Below are positions 53,729 to 62,651 of a stretch of 64,000 bases of DNA, piece after piece. Origin of the DNA: Jannaschia sp. Os4 (lineage in GTDB: Bacteria > Pseudomonadota > Alphaproteobacteria > Rhodobacterales > Rhodobacteraceae); contig NZ_JAFCAR010000004.1 in assembly GCF_016820245.1 (NCBI RefSeq), forward strand, positions 248,001-312,000, read 5' to 3'. Within the stretch, counting starts at the first letter, position 1. Each line of letters opens with the position of its first letter. The translations under genes and the position numbers were made by a program. A model generated the notes under the pieces. That model was not told where the DNA came from. It did no database searches and worked only from the letters and a program-made list of their open reading frames with translations.

Positions 53729-55042
53729 ATGATCAGCCAAGCCCTCAACGACCGGCTCACCCTGACCGGCCCCGGCACGCCGGCGGGCCGGGTCATGCGC
53801 CACTACTGGATGCCAGCCGCCCTGTCGGACGAGCTGTTGGGCGCGCGGCCGGTCGTGCCCGTCACGCTGCTGGGCGAGCGGCTCGTGCTGTTCCGCGACG
53901 AGGCGGGGGAGCTGGGCCTGATCGACCGGCACTGCCCCCACCGGGGCGCCGACCTCGCCTACGGGCGGCTGGAGGATTGCGGCCTGCGCTGCCCGTTCCA
54001 CGGCTGGCACTTCGACCGCACCGGCCAGTGCGTCGAGCAGCCGGGCGAGCCGGAGGGGTCGCGCATGCACGAGCGGATCCGTGCGACCGCCTATCCCGTG
54101 ACCGAGCACGCGGGGGTGATCTGGGCCTACATGGGCGACGGCGCCCCGCCGCCCCTTCCCGACCTCGACTGCTTCCGGGCGCCGGGCACCCACGTCTTCG
54201 CCTTCAAGGGCCTGTGGGAGTGCAACTGGCTGCAGGCCCTCGAGGTCGGCATCGACCCCGCCCACGCCTCCTTCCTCCACCGCTTCCTGCAGGACGAGGA
54301 CCCCGCCGACGGCTACGGCAAGCAGTTCCGCGACGGAGTCGAGGGCGCCGCGGAGATCCCGATGACCAAGCTCCTGCGCGACCATCCGCGCCCCGAGATC
54401 ATGGTGGACGACACGCCCTACGGCCTGTCGCTCACGGCGCTGCGCCACCTGCCCGACGGGCGCACCCATGTCCGCGTCACGAACCAGGTCTTCCCGTGCG
54501 CCATCGTCATCCCGATGAGCCGCGAGATGACCATCACCCAGTGGCACGTCCCCGTGGACGACTCCCGCTGCTACTGGTTCTCGCTCTTCACCTCGTTCCG
54601 CGCCCCCGTGGACAAGGTGAGGATGCGCGAGCAGCGGCTGGCGGAGCACCACCTCCCGTCCTACCGCCCCAAGAAGAACCGGACGAACGACTACGGCTAC
54701 GACCCCGAGGAGCAGGGGCGGGAGACCTACACGGGCATGGGGCTCGACATCAACGTGCATGACCAGTGGGCGGTCGAGGGCATGGGCGCGATCCAGGACC
54801 GGACCAAGGAGCACCTCGCCTCGACGGACAAGGGGATCGTCGCCAACCGCCGCGCCCTGCGCGCCGCGATGGACGCGGTCGAGGCGGGCGAGGCCCCGCC
54901 CCCGTCCCACGGGCCGGGCATCGCGGGGCCGATCTCGCTCGACACCATCGCGCCCGCCGGCGCCGACTGGGCCGAGGCGGCGCGGCAGGCGGACCGCGCG
55001 CGCCGCGCGGCGTGCCCGTGGGACGCGACCGTCCCCGCATGA
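53729..55042 (+). CDS. Rieske non-haem iron oxygenase, alpha subunit
   Basis: A 437-residue terminal oxygenase of the ring-hydroxylating type. The Rieske [2Fe-2S] motif is complete: Cys69-Pro-His71 and Cys88-x2-His91 (CPFHGWHF). The mononuclear iron site is seen in GIDPAHASFLH, with Asp and two His residues. The GTPAGRVMRHYWMPA opening and chain length fit the phthalate-4,5-dioxygenase-like branch, which has alpha subunits only and needs a separate reductase. ATG 53729 has GGGGAGG before it. Its stop overlaps the start of the GS-like gene (ATGA), so the two proteins are made together. The reductase could be elsewhere, or PaaE downstream; the latter is speculation. Confidence 0.92.
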   Translation: MISQALNDRLTLTGPGTPAGRVMRHYWMPAALSDELLGARPVVPVTLLGERLVLFRDEAGELGLIDRHCPHRGADLAYGRLEDCGLRCPFHGWHFDRTGQCVEQPGEPEGSRMHERIRATAYPVTEHAGVIWAYMGDGAPPPLPDLDCFRAPGTHVFAFKGLWECNWLQALEVGIDPAHASFLHRFLQDEDPADGYGKQFRDGVEGAAEIPMTKLLRDHPRPEIMVDDTPYGLSLTALRHLPDGRTHVRVTNQVFPCAIVIPMSREMTITQWHVPVDDSRCYWFSLFTSFRAPVDKVRMREQRLAEHHLPSYRPKKNRTNDYGYDPEEQGRETYTGMGLDINVHDQWAVEGMGAIQDRTKEHLASTDKGIVANRRALRAAMDAVEAGEAPPPSHGPGIAGPISLDTIAPAGADWAEAARQADRARRAACPWDATVPA

Positions 55043-56340
55043 GCCGCCTCGACCGCCTCGGCCTCGCGCCCGCGCGATCGGCGGCGGAGGACCTCCTCGA
55101 CCGTGCCGCCCGGTACGAGACGCTCCGCCTCGTGTTCCCCGACCTCCACGGCGTCCTGCGCGGCAAGGCGGTGCCCGCGGCCCGGCTAAGGGACGTCCTC
55201 GCGGGGGGGATCGGGGCCCCCGCGACGCTGCTGCTCAAGGACACGTCCGGCCGCACCGCCTTCCCCGTCTGGGACGCGCCGGGGCCGGACAACCCCTCGC
55301 CCCTGCGCGGCGCGGGCGACCTGCTGATGGTGCCCGACCCGGACGGGCTGGTGCCGTGCCGCGACGGCGAGGCGTGGCTGTTCTGCTCCACCCACCGGCC
55401 CGACGGCACCACGCTCGACTTCGCACCGACCGCGATCCTCGACCGCGCCCTCGCCGCGCTCGAGACGGAGGGCCTGTCCCTCACCATCGGGCTCGAGCTC
55501 GAGTTCCACGTCTTCGCGCGCGGCCCGGACGGGCTCGCCGCGCTCCACCCCGGCGGCCAGCTGCTGCACGACGCGACCTACGGGGCGAACGCCGCCGTGC
55601 TCGACCGCATCCGTGCCGCCTGCGCCCATGCGGGCCTGCCGCTGACGTCGCTCGAGGTCGAGATGGGCGCCTCCCAGTTCGAGGCCACCTTCGCCCCGGC
55701 CCCCGCCCGCGCCGCCGCCCGGCACGCGGCCGTCTTCCGCGCGCTCCTGCGCGACGCGCTGCCCGGCCACCACGTCACCTTCATGTGCCGCCCGCCCGCC
55801 CCCGCGACGATGGCGAGCGGCTGGCACCTCCACCAGTCGGTCGCGGGGATCGACATGCAGGGCGGCTGGCTCGGGGGCCTGCTCGGGCACGCGGCCTCGG
55901 CCTGCCTGCTCACCAACCCGACCGTGAACGCCTACCGCCGCTTCGGGCCGGGGACCCTCGCGCCGGACCGCATCGCGTGGGGCCGCGACGACCGGGGCGC
56001 GATGGTGCGCGCGGTGGACGGGCGGCTGGAGAACCGGGTCTGCGAGGCCGGCGCGAACCCGTGGCTCGCCATCGCGGCCCAAGCCGTCGCGGGGCTCGAC
56101 GGCCACCGCCGCGCGCTCGCGCCGCCCCCCGCCGCCGAGGCCGCCTACCGCGCCGACGCGCCCCGCCTGCCCCGCAGCCTCGGGGAGGCGCTGGACGCGT
56201 TCCGGGCCGATCCGCTCTGGGCGGAGGCCATCGGCGTGGAGGCCGTCCGCGTCCTCGACGCCGTGGCCGAGGCGGCGTGGACCTGCTTCCTGTCCACGCC
56301 GGGCGACTGGGACGCGCGGGAGTATCTCGACCTGCTGTGA
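55039..56340 (+). CDS. Glutamine-synthetase-like ligase (gamma-glutamyl amide synthase type)
   Basis: A 433-residue protein of the glutamine synthetase superfamily. Metal and ATP-site features are IGLELEFHVFAR near residue 150, SLEVEMGASQFEATFAP near 200, GWHLHQSV near 270 and ENRVCEAGANPWLAIAAQ near 330. It is smaller and more diverged than housekeeping GlnA and better resembles PuuA-type gamma-glutamylamine synthetases. Translational coupling to the Rieske oxygenase (ATGA, 55039-55042) suggests it activates an amine substrate by glutamylation. This pairing recalls the aniline-degradation enzymes, in which a GS-like protein makes gamma-glutamylanilide before dioxygenation; the substrate here is unknown. 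Confidence 0.87.
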   Translation: MSRLDRLGLAPARSAAEDLLDRAARYETLRLVFPDLHGVLRGKAVPAARLRDVLAGGIGAPATLLLKDTSGRTAFPVWDAPGPDNPSPLRGAGDLLMVPDPDGLVPCRDGEAWLFCSTHRPDGTTLDFAPTAILDRALAALETEGLSLTIGLELEFHVFARGPDGLAALHPGGQLLHDATYGANAAVLDRIRAACAHAGLPLTSLEVEMGASQFEATFAPAPARAAARHAAVFRALLRDALPGHHVTFMCRPPAPATMASGWHLHQSVAGIDMQGGWLGGLLGHAASACLLTNPTVNAYRRFGPGTLAPDRIAWGRDDRGAMVRAVDGRLENRVCEAGANPWLAIAAQAVAGLDGHRRALAPPPAAEAAYRADAPRLPRSLGEALDAFRADPLWAEAIGVEAVRVLDAVAEAAWTCFLSTPGDWDAREYLDLL

Positions 56341-56343
56341 GAC

Positions 56344-56379
56344 GTTACACGATTATTGACTTCGGGCCGATCGTGTAAC
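56344..56379. promoter_or_regulatory. 36-bp operator-like palindrome upstream of the paa cluster
   Basis: GTTACACGAT (56344-56353) and ATCGTGTAAC (56370-56379) are perfect 10-bp inverted arms around a 16-bp spacer. The spacer carries TTGACT (56356-56361), a good -35; possible -10s lie just past the right arm (CACATT at 56379-56384), placing the transcript start close to the thiolase ATG at 56391. A dimeric repressor, such as a TetR-type PaaR, binding here would block transcription. No regulator gene is adjacent. Confidence 0.7.
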
Positions 56380-56390
56380 ACATTAGCGGC

Positions 56391-57584
56391 ATGGACGCCT
56401 TCATCGTCGACGGCACGCGCACCCCCATCGGCCGCTACGGCGGGTCGCTCTCGGGCGTGCGCGCCGACGACCTCGCGGCCCATCCGCTCCGCGCGCTCAA
56501 GGAACGCCACGACATCGACTGGGCCGCCTGCGACGAGGTCACGCTGGGCTGCGCCAACCAAGCGGGCGAGGACAACCGCAACGTCGCGCGCATGGCGCTC
56601 CTGCTCGCCGGACTGCCGGAGAGCGTGCCGGGCGTGACCGTCAACCGCCTCTGCGCGTCCGGCCTCGACGCCGTGGGCCTCGCAGCGCGGGCGATCCGGT
56701 CGGGCGACCACCATCTCTGTCTTGCGGGCGGGGTGGAGAGCATGTCGCGCGCGCCCTACGTCGTCGGCAAGGCGCAGGTCCCGTTCGACCGGGCGCAGGC
56801 GATGCAGGACACGACCATCGGCTGGCGCTTCGTCAACCCCGCCTTCCACGCCGCGCACGGTACCCATTCGATGCCGGAGACGGCGGACGAGGTGGCCGCG
56901 GACTGGGGCGTCTCCCGGGCGGACCAGGACGCCTTCGCCGCCCGCTCGCAGGCCCGGGCCGAGGCCGCCGCCGCGCACCGCGCGGAGGAGATCACCCCCG
57001 TCGAGATCCCCCAGCGCAAGGGCGGCCCCGTGGTGGTCGCCGAGGACGAGCATCCACGGCCCGGCACGACGGCGGAGTCGCTGGCCAAGCTGCGGGGGAT
57101 CAACGGCCCCGACCTTTCGGTGACCGCCGGGAACGCCAGCGGCGTGAACGACGGCGCGGCGGCGCTCCTCCTCGCGGGGGAGCGCGCCTGCGCCGCCCAC
57201 GGCCTCGCGCCGAAGGCCCGCGTCGTCACCATCCAGTCGGCGGGCGTCGCCCCCCGCGTGATGGGCGTCGGCCCCGTGCCGGCCGTGAGGAAGGCGCTCG
57301 CCCACGTGGGCCTCGCGATGGACGACATGGACCTCGTCGAGCTGAACGAGGCCTTCGCCGCCCAAGCCCTCGCCGTGACCCGCGACCTCGGGCTGGCCGA
57401 CGACGACCCCCGCGTGAACCCGAATGGCGGCGCCATAGCCCTCGGCCATCCGCTCGGCATGTCCGGCGCGCGGCTCGCGCTCGCCGCCGCCCTGCATCTC
57501 GGGCGGACCAATGGGCGTTATGCCCTCGTGACGATGTGCGTCGGCGTCGGCCAAGGCACGGCCATGATATTGGAGTCCGTCTGA
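56391..57584 (+). CDS. paaJ: Acetyl-CoA acyltransferase of the phenylacetate pathway (PaaJ/PcaF type)
   Basis: A 397-residue thiolase that releases acetyl-CoA from 3-oxoadipyl-CoA or 3-oxo-5,6-dehydrosuberyl-CoA in phenylacetate degradation. The active-site Cys is in [13 protein letters not shown] near residue 88, and the C-terminal catalytic His and Cys are in [20 protein letters not shown] and [11 protein letters not shown]. The start at ATG 56391 lies just past the palindrome, with no clear ribosome site between, consistent with a leaderless or very short 5' end. Its stop overlaps the paaA start by one base (TGATG). Naming as paaJ follows from context. Confidence 0.9.
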   Translation: MDAFIVDGTRTPIGRYGGSLSGVRADDLAAHPLRALKERHDIDWAACDEVTLGCANQAGEDNRNVARMALLLAGLPESVPGVTVNRLCASGLDAVGLAARAIRSGDHHLCLAGGVESMSRAPYVVGKAQVPFDRAQAMQDTTIGWRFVNPAFHAAHGTHSMPETADEVAADWGVSRADQDAFAARSQARAEAAAAHRAEEITPVEIPQRKGGPVVVAEDEHPRPGTTAESLAKLRGINGPDLSVTAGNASGVNDGAAALLLAGERACAAHGLAPKARVVTIQSAGVAPRVMGVGPVPAVRKALAHVGLAMDDMDLVELNEAFAAQALAVTRDLGLADDDPRVNPNGGAIALGHPLGMSGARLALAAALHLGRTNGRYALVTMCVGVGQGTAMILESV

Positions 57585-58558
57585 TGTATGCCCAACTCGT
57601 GAAGTCCGAGGCCTCCTCGGAGACCCAAGCCGACCGCGACTTCCAAGCCCGCATCGACCGGGGCGACACGATCGAGCCGAAGGACTGGATGCCCGAGGGC
57701 TACCGCCGGACGCTGATCCGCCAGATCGGCCAGCACGCGCATAGCGAGATCGTGGGCCAGCTGCCGGAGGGGAACTGGATCACCCGCGCGCCGACCTTGG
57801 AGCGCAAGGCGATCCTGCTCGCCAAGGTGCAGGACGAGGCGGGGCACGGCCTCTACCTCTACTGCGCCGCGGAGACGCTGGGCGTCTCGCGCGACGACCT
57901 CACGCGGCAGCTGCTCGACGGGCGGATGAAGTACTCGTCGATCTTCTCCTACCCGACGTTGACATGGGCGGACATGGGCGCGGTGGGCTGGCTGGTCGAC
58001 GGCGCGGCGATCATGAACCAGGTGCCGCTCCAGCGGACGTCCTACGGCCCATACGCCCGCGCGATGGTCCGCATCTGCAAGGAGGAGTCCTTCCACCAGC
58101 GGCAGGGCTTCGACGTGATGATGAAGATGGCGAACGGCACGTCCGCCCAGCGGCGCATGGCGCAGGACGCCCTCGACCGGTTCTGGTTCCCGGCGCTGAT
58201 GATGTTCGGCCCCTCGGACGCGGAATCCGTCCACTCGGCCCAGTCCATGCGCTGGCGGATCAAGATGAACACGAACGACGAGCTGCGCCAGAAGTTCGTG
58301 GACCAGACCGTGCCGCAGGCCGAGTATCTCGGCCTCACGGTCCCCGACCCGGACCTCGCGTGGAACGAGGAGACGGGCCACTACGACTTCACCGAACCCG
58401 ACTGGGATGAGTTCTTCGCCGTCCTCAAGGGCGACGGGCCGTGCTCGGCGGACCGCATCGACGCCAAGCGCAAGGCGTGGGACGATGGCGCTTGGGTGCG
58501 GGAGGGGCTGATGGCGCATGCCGCGAAGAAGGCCGCGGCGGCGTTGGCGGCGGAATGA
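57584..58558 (+). CDS. paaA: Phenylacetyl-CoA 1,2-epoxidase, catalytic subunit PaaA
   Basis: PaaA holds the di-iron centre that epoxidises the ring of phenylacetyl-CoA. The 324-residue protein starts [28 protein letters not shown], matching the family start, and has the two iron-ligand helices [14 protein letters not shown] (Glu and His) and [17 protein letters not shown] (Glu and His). Downstream [34 protein letters not shown] is typical. It follows the thiolase with TGATG coupling and is followed, with ATGA overlap, by a DUF3291 gene in place of the usual paaB. Confidence 0.96.
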   Translation: MYAQLVKSEASSETQADRDFQARIDRGDTIEPKDWMPEGYRRTLIRQIGQHAHSEIVGQLPEGNWITRAPTLERKAILLAKVQDEAGHGLYLYCAAETLGVSRDDLTRQLLDGRMKYSSIFSYPTLTWADMGAVGWLVDGAAIMNQVPLQRTSYGPYARAMVRICKEESFHQRQGFDVMMKMANGTSAQRRMAQDALDRFWFPALMMFGPSDAESVHSAQSMRWRIKMNTNDELRQKFVDQTVPQAEYLGLTVPDPDLAWNEETGHYDFTEPDWDEFFAVLKGDGPCSADRIDAKRKAWDDGAWVREGLMAHAAKKAAAALAAE

Positions 58559-59055
58559 TCCACCCGCCCGCCCCGGACTGGCAGCTGGCCGAGGTCAACG
58601 TCGCGCGACTGACCGCCGATCCCGCCTCGCCCGTGGTGGCCGAGTTCATGGCCGCGCTCGACCGGATCAACGGGCTGTCGGAGCGGATGGAGGGGTTCGT
58701 GTGGCGGCATGTGTTCGGCCTCGACCCGGACCGCGACGCCCGGACCAGCGACGACCCCCGCGTGATCTACAACGCGTCGGTATGGCAGGGCGCAGCAGCA
58801 CTCGAGCGCTTCGTGTGGGACACGGTGCACGTCCAGTTCTACCGCCGCCGGGCGGAGTGGTTCGACGCGCTCGGGGCGATGCACCTCGCGATGTGGTGGG
58901 TGCCGCCGGGGACGGAGATCGACCCGAAGGACGCGCGCGCGCGCCTCGCCCATATCGGCGCGCACGGCCCGTCGGAGCGGGCGTTCGGCTGGGCCGAGCT
59001 TCCGGGCGCGACGCGGTGGCGGGCGGTGCGCCGCGACGAGGCGGTGCCCGCATGA
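58555..59055 (+). CDS. DUF3291 family protein inserted in the paa operon
   Basis: A 166-residue soluble protein with the DUF3291 opening [43 protein letters not shown] and the later [35 protein letters not shown] and [14 protein letters not shown]3291 proteins look like ABM-type (dimeric alpha/beta barrel) domains, which often sit near monooxygenases. It overlaps paaA by four bases upstream and paaB by four bases downstream, so it is translated with the epoxidase subunits. The family has no established function. The placement suggests an accessory or quality-control role in phenylacetyl-CoA oxidation; that is inference. Confidence 0.9.
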   Translation: MIHPPAPDWQLAEVNVARLTADPASPVVAEFMAALDRINGLSERMEGFVWRHVFGLDPDRDARTSDDPRVIYNASVWQGAAALERFVWDTVHVQFYRRRAEWFDALGAMHLAMWWVPPGTEIDPKDARARLAHIGAHGPSERAFGWAELPGATRWRAVRRDEAVPA

Positions 59056-59348
59056 CCGGGTCCGCCTCCGCCGAATGGCCGCTCTGGGAGATCTTCATCC
59101 GGGGCCAGGCGGGGCTGTCCCACCGCCATGTCGGCAGCCTCCACGCGCCGGACGCCGAGGCCGCGATCCGCAACGCGCGCGACGTCTACACCCGCCGCGC
59201 CGAGGGCGTCTCGATCTGGGCCGTGCCCGCCGCCGTCATTGCCGCCTCCTCCCCGTCCGAGAAGGGGCCGCTCTACGAGCCGGCTAAGGACAAGGTGTAT
59301 CGCCACCCCACCTTCTTCGACATCCCCGACGACGTCGGGCCGATGTAG
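59052..59348 (+). CDS. paaB: Phenylacetyl-CoA epoxidase subunit PaaB
   Basis: PaaB is a small structural subunit of the epoxidase that bridges PaaAC pairs. The 98-residue protein reads EWPLWEIFIRGQAGLSHRHVGSLHAPDAEAAIRNARDVYTRRAEGVSIWAVPA, the complete family pattern, and ends with FFDIPDDVGPM. Length is normal. The start ATG 59052 overlaps the DUF3291 stop (ATGA), and paaC starts two bases past its stop. In most genomes paaB follows paaA directly; here one gene separates them. Confidence 0.96.
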   Translation: MTGSASAEWPLWEIFIRGQAGLSHRHVGSLHAPDAEAAIRNARDVYTRRAEGVSIWAVPAAVIAASSPSEKGPLYEPAKDKVYRHPTFFDIPDDVGPM

Positions 59349-59350
59349 GC

Positions 59351-60130
59351 ATGGGTGCGATCGCCCTCCCCGACCCGTTGCCGGCCAAGGCGGAGTTCCT
59401 CCTCCGCATGGGCGACGCGACGCTCGTCCTCGGCCACCGCATCTCCGAATGGTGCGGGCACGCCCCCGCGCTCGAGGAGGACGTCGCGCTCGCGAACGTG
59501 GCGCTCGACCTGATCGGGCAGACCCAGCTCTGGCTGGGCTACGCCGCGGAGGAGACGGGCGCCGCGGACGCCGACGCGCTCGCCTTCCGGCGCGACGTGT
59601 GGGACTTCCGGAACCCCCTGCTCGTCGAGCGACCGAACGGCGACTTCGCGCACACGATCCTGCGTTCCTTCCTCTTCGACGCGTGGCACCTGCCCCGGCT
59701 CGACCGCCTGACCGGCTCTGCCGACGACCGGGTCGCGGGGATCGCCGCGAAGGCCGCGAAGGAGGTCGCCTACCACCTCGAGCGGTCGCGCGGCTTGGTC
59801 GTCGCGCTCGGCGACGGGACGGCGGAGAGCCACGACCGGATGCAGGCCGCGCTCGACCGCCTGTGGCCCTACGCGGGCGAGCTGTTCGAGACGGATGCGA
59901 CCGACGCGGCGATGGCGGAGGCCGGGGTCGCCGACGAGCCCCCCGCCCTGCGCCCCGCGTGGGAGGCGACCGTCCTCCCCGCGCTCGCGGCGGCCACGCT
60001 CGCCCCCCCGGAGGTGGTCCGGTTCCAAGCGGGCGGGCGCACCGGTCGGCGCCACACCGAGCATCTCGGCCCGATGCTCGCGCAGATGCAGTGGCTGCAG
60101 CGCAGCTACCCGGACGCCTCCGCGTGGTGA
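59351..60130 (+). CDS. paaC: Phenylacetyl-CoA epoxidase subunit PaaC
   Basis: PaaC is the structural partner of PaaA, sharing its fold but without an iron site. The 259-residue protein has the helical ferritin-like pattern with LLRMGDATLVLGHRISEWCGHAPALEEDVALANVALDLIGQTQLWLGYAAE in the first 70 residues and KAAKEVAYHLERSRGLVVALGDGTAESHDRMQAALDRLW in the middle. Both are characteristic. It overlaps the GTG start of paaD by four bases (GTGA, 60127-60130) and lies two bases after paaB. Confidence 0.95.
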   Translation: MGAIALPDPLPAKAEFLLRMGDATLVLGHRISEWCGHAPALEEDVALANVALDLIGQTQLWLGYAAEETGAADADALAFRRDVWDFRNPLLVERPNGDFAHTILRSFLFDAWHLPRLDRLTGSADDRVAGIAAKAAKEVAYHLERSRGLVVALGDGTAESHDRMQAALDRLWPYAGELFETDATDAAMAEAGVADEPPALRPAWEATVLPALAAATLAPPEVVRFQAGGRTGRRHTEHLGPMLAQMQWLQRSYPDASAW

Positions 60131-60645
60131 GCCGTCCCGCCCCCGCGCCCGTCGACGGATGGACGCCGCGCAGCGCGCAGCCCGACCCTTCGGGGGCGCG
60201 GCCGCCGGACGCGCGGATCGAGGCGTGGCTCTCGGCGATCCCGGACCCGGAGATCCCCGCCATCACGCTCGCCGACCTCGGCGTCATCCGGGGGTGGACG
60301 TGGGTCGGCGACGTCCTGCACGTCTCCGTGACGCCGACTTATTCCGGATGCCCCGCCACGGCGGCGATCGAACTGGCCGTCGAGACCGCGCTCCGCGACC
60401 GCGGCGTCCCCGCGACCGTCGAGCGGGTGATCACGCCGCCGTGGAGCACCGACTGGATCACGCCCGAGGGCCACGCCAAGCTGGAGGCCTACGGCATCGC
60501 GCCGCCCACCGACGGGGTCCGCTGCCCCCGCTGCCATGCGGCGCGCGTGCACGAGGTCAGCCGGTTCGGCTCGACCCCCTGCAAGGCCCAGTGGCGCTGC
60601 GACGCCTGCGGCGAGCCCTTCGACCGGTTCAAGTGCCACCGATGA
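60127..60645 (+). CDS. paaD: PaaD, iron-sulfur maturation-like subunit of the paa cluster
   Basis: PaaD belongs to the DUF59/MIP18 (SufT) family and is needed for an active epoxidase system, perhaps by maturing the iron-sulfur reductase. The 172-residue protein starts at GTG 60127. The MIP18 core is PDPEIPAITLADLGVIRGWTW and VTPTYSGCPATAAIE with its conserved Cys. A C-terminal zinc-ribbon-like tail has RCPRCHA and WRCDACGEPF. The first 40 residues are proline-rich. It overlaps both neighbours: paaC by four bases, paaE by four. Confidence 0.95.
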   Translation: MSRPAPAPVDGWTPRSAQPDPSGARPPDARIEAWLSAIPDPEIPAITLADLGVIRGWTWVGDVLHVSVTPTYSGCPATAAIELAVETALRDRGVPATVERVITPPWSTDWITPEGHAKLEAYGIAPPTDGVRCPRCHAARVHEVSRFGSTPCKAQWRCDACGEPFDRFKCHR

Positions 60646-61700
60646 GCGCGCGCGGCTTCCATCCCCTGACCGTCGCTGCCGTCCGGCCTACGATCCGCGA
60701 CGCGGTGGAGGTGACGCTCGACCATCCCGGCTGGGACTGGTCGCCCGGCCAGTACCTGACCTTCCGGCGCGACTTCGACGGGACCGAGGTGCGGCGCTCC
60801 TACTCGATCTGCACCGAGCCCGGCGCGCCCCTCCGCGTCGGCATCAAGCGGGTCGAGGGGGGCGCGTTCTCCGCGTGGGCGAACACGGCGCTGCGGCCCG
60901 GCGACACCGTCGAGGCCATGCCGCCGCAGGGCCGCTTCTGGGGCGGGGAGACCCACGGCCACACGCTCCTCTTCGCGGGCGGGTCCGGGATCACCCCGGT
61001 CCTCGGGGTGCTGCGCCACCTGCTCGCCGCCGACCCGGAGGCGCGGGCCACCCTGGTCTACGCGAACGTCAGGACCGCGACGATCATGTTCCGCGACGAG
61101 ATCGAGGACCTCAAGCAGGTCCATCTCGGACGGCTCTCGGTCGTGCACGTGCTCGAGCGGGACGCGCAGGAGATCGACCTCTTCACCGGGCGCGTGACCC
61201 CGGAGAAGTGCGCGGACCTCTTCGCCCGGTGGATCGACGTCCGCGGCGCCGCGCGCGCCTACATCTGCGGGCCGGAGCCGATGATGCTGGGCATCCGGGA
61301 CGCGCTGGCGGCCCACGGCATGCCCGAGGAGGCGATCCGCTTCGAGCTCTTCGCCTCCGCGCAGCCGGGGCGCCTCCCGCAGGCGGAGCGCGCGGTCGCG
61401 GCGGACGCGCCGACGATCCCCCTCGCGGTCACCCTCGACGGGGCCACCTCCGAGATCGACCTCGCGCCCGGCCAGACCGTGCTGGAGGCGGCCGAGGCGG
61501 CGGGGCTGGAGGCGCCGTGGTCCTGCCGCGCGGGGGTCTGCTCGACCTGCCGGTGCCGCGTGGTGGCGGGCGCGGTCGAGATGGACGCCAACCACGCCAT
61601 CGAGGACGACGAGCTGCGCGACGGCTACGTGCTGTCCTGCCAAGCGCGTCCGGCGGCGGGAACCGAACGCGTCGCCGTGAGCTACGACCTCGGCCACTGA
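60642..61700 (+). CDS. paaE: Phenylacetyl-CoA epoxidase reductase PaaE
   Basis: PaaE passes electrons from NADPH through FAD and a [2Fe-2S] cluster to PaaA. The 352-residue protein has an FAD domain with RRSYSICTEPGAPLRVGIKRVEGGAFS, an NAD(P)-binding LLFAGGSGITPVLGVLRHLLA near residue 110, and YICGPEPMMLGIRDAL. The C-terminal ferredoxin domain carries CRAGVCSTCRCRV with the four-cysteine pattern and a later SCQA. It is the last gene of the cluster. Other catabolic genes for phenylacetate (paaK, paaZ, paaF/G) are not in the window. Confidence 0.95.
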   Translation: MSARGFHPLTVAAVRPTIRDAVEVTLDHPGWDWSPGQYLTFRRDFDGTEVRRSYSICTEPGAPLRVGIKRVEGGAFSAWANTALRPGDTVEAMPPQGRFWGGETHGHTLLFAGGSGITPVLGVLRHLLAADPEARATLVYANVRTATIMFRDEIEDLKQVHLGRLSVVHVLERDAQEIDLFTGRVTPEKCADLFARWIDVRGAARAYICGPEPMMLGIRDALAAHGMPEEAIRFELFASAQPGRLPQAERAVAADAPTIPLAVTLDGATSEIDLAPGQTVLEAAEAAGLEAPWSCRAGVCSTCRCRVVAGAVEMDANHAIEDDELRDGYVLSCQARPAAGTERVAVSYDLGH

Positions 61701-61712
61701 GGATGCACCCGC

Positions 61713-62651
61713 TTGACCGCCACGACCGACGCCCCCGTCGCGCGCCCGACGCGCGCCAACTTCTCGGCCGTGGCCGCCCTCGGGCTGATCTGGGGCGGGA
61801 CGTTCACGGTCACGGAACTGGCGCTCGTGGGCTACGGGCCGCACACCGTGGCCGCCGCCCGCGTGGCGCTGGGGGCGGCCGCGCTGACGGCGCTGGCGGT
61901 GGTCCTGCGGCGCCCCCTCCCGGCGTGGTCGCCGCTCACCGCGCTGTTCCTCGCGCTGATCGGCCTCACCACCGCCGCCCTCCCCTTCACCGCCCTCGCA
62001 TGGGGGCAGACCCGCACGACGGCGGCCTTCGCCGGGCTCGCGATGGCGATGCTGCCGCTTCTGCTGCTGCCGCTGGCCCACGTCTTCGTGCCCGGCGACC
62101 GCCTCACGTGGCGCAAGGCGGCGGGGTTCGGGCTGGGGGCGGTCGGCGCGCTGATCCTGATCGGGCCGGGGGCGCTGGACCCGTCGGGCGGGAACGGCGA
62201 GGGCTGGGGGCAGCTGGCCTGCCTCGCGGCCGTGGTCTGCTACGCGGTGGGCTCCATCCTCACCCGGCGCTGCCCGCCGGTGGACGGGGTCTGGCTGTCG
62301 GCCCTGTCGCTCTGGGCGGGGGCCGCCGCCCTGGTCCCGGCGATGCTTTGGCGCGAGGGCCTGCCGACCGCGGCCGCGCCCTCCGTCCTGGCCGCGATCC
62401 TGTTCCTCGGCCTCGTCCCGACCGCCTTGGCCGCCCTCCTGCGCATCTCGGTCATCCGCAGCGCGGGCCCGTCCTTCATGACGCTCGTGAACTACCAAGT
62501 GCCCGTCTGGGCCATGGGCACGGGGGCGCTGTTCCTCGGAGAGGCGCTGCCCGGACGGTTCTTCCTCGCCCTCACGCTCATCCTCGGCGGCCTCGCCCTC
62601 GGGCAGGGCCGCCAGCTCGCCGCGCTACTCGGCGGCGAGCGCGCCCGCTGA
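61713..62651 (+). CDS. EamA/DMT-family transporter
   Basis: A 312-residue ten-helix exporter-type protein. The start is TTG 61713, with GAGGA 12-16 bases before; an ATG at 61703 is in another frame. Landmarks are [18 protein letters not shown] in the first helix, [25 protein letters not shown], and [35 protein letters not shown] in the second repeat. It lies 12 bp after paaE and may share its transcript, so a role in exporting an aromatic intermediate is possible but unproven. Its 3' end overlaps glmM by 27 bp, convergently. Confidence 0.9.
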   Translation: MTATTDAPVARPTRANFSAVAALGLIWGGTFTVTELALVGYGPHTVAAARVALGAAALTALAVVLRRPLPAWSPLTALFLALIGLTTAALPFTALAWGQTRTTAAFAGLAMAMLPLLLLPLAHVFVPGDRLTWRKAAGFGLGAVGALILIGPGALDPSGGNGEGWGQLACLAAVVCYAVGSILTRRCPPVDGVWLSALSLWAGAAALVPAMLWREGLPTAAAPSVLAAILFLGLVPTALAALLRISVIRSAGPSFMTLVNYQVPVWAMGTGALFLGEALPGRFFLALTLILGGLALGQGRQLAALLGGERAR

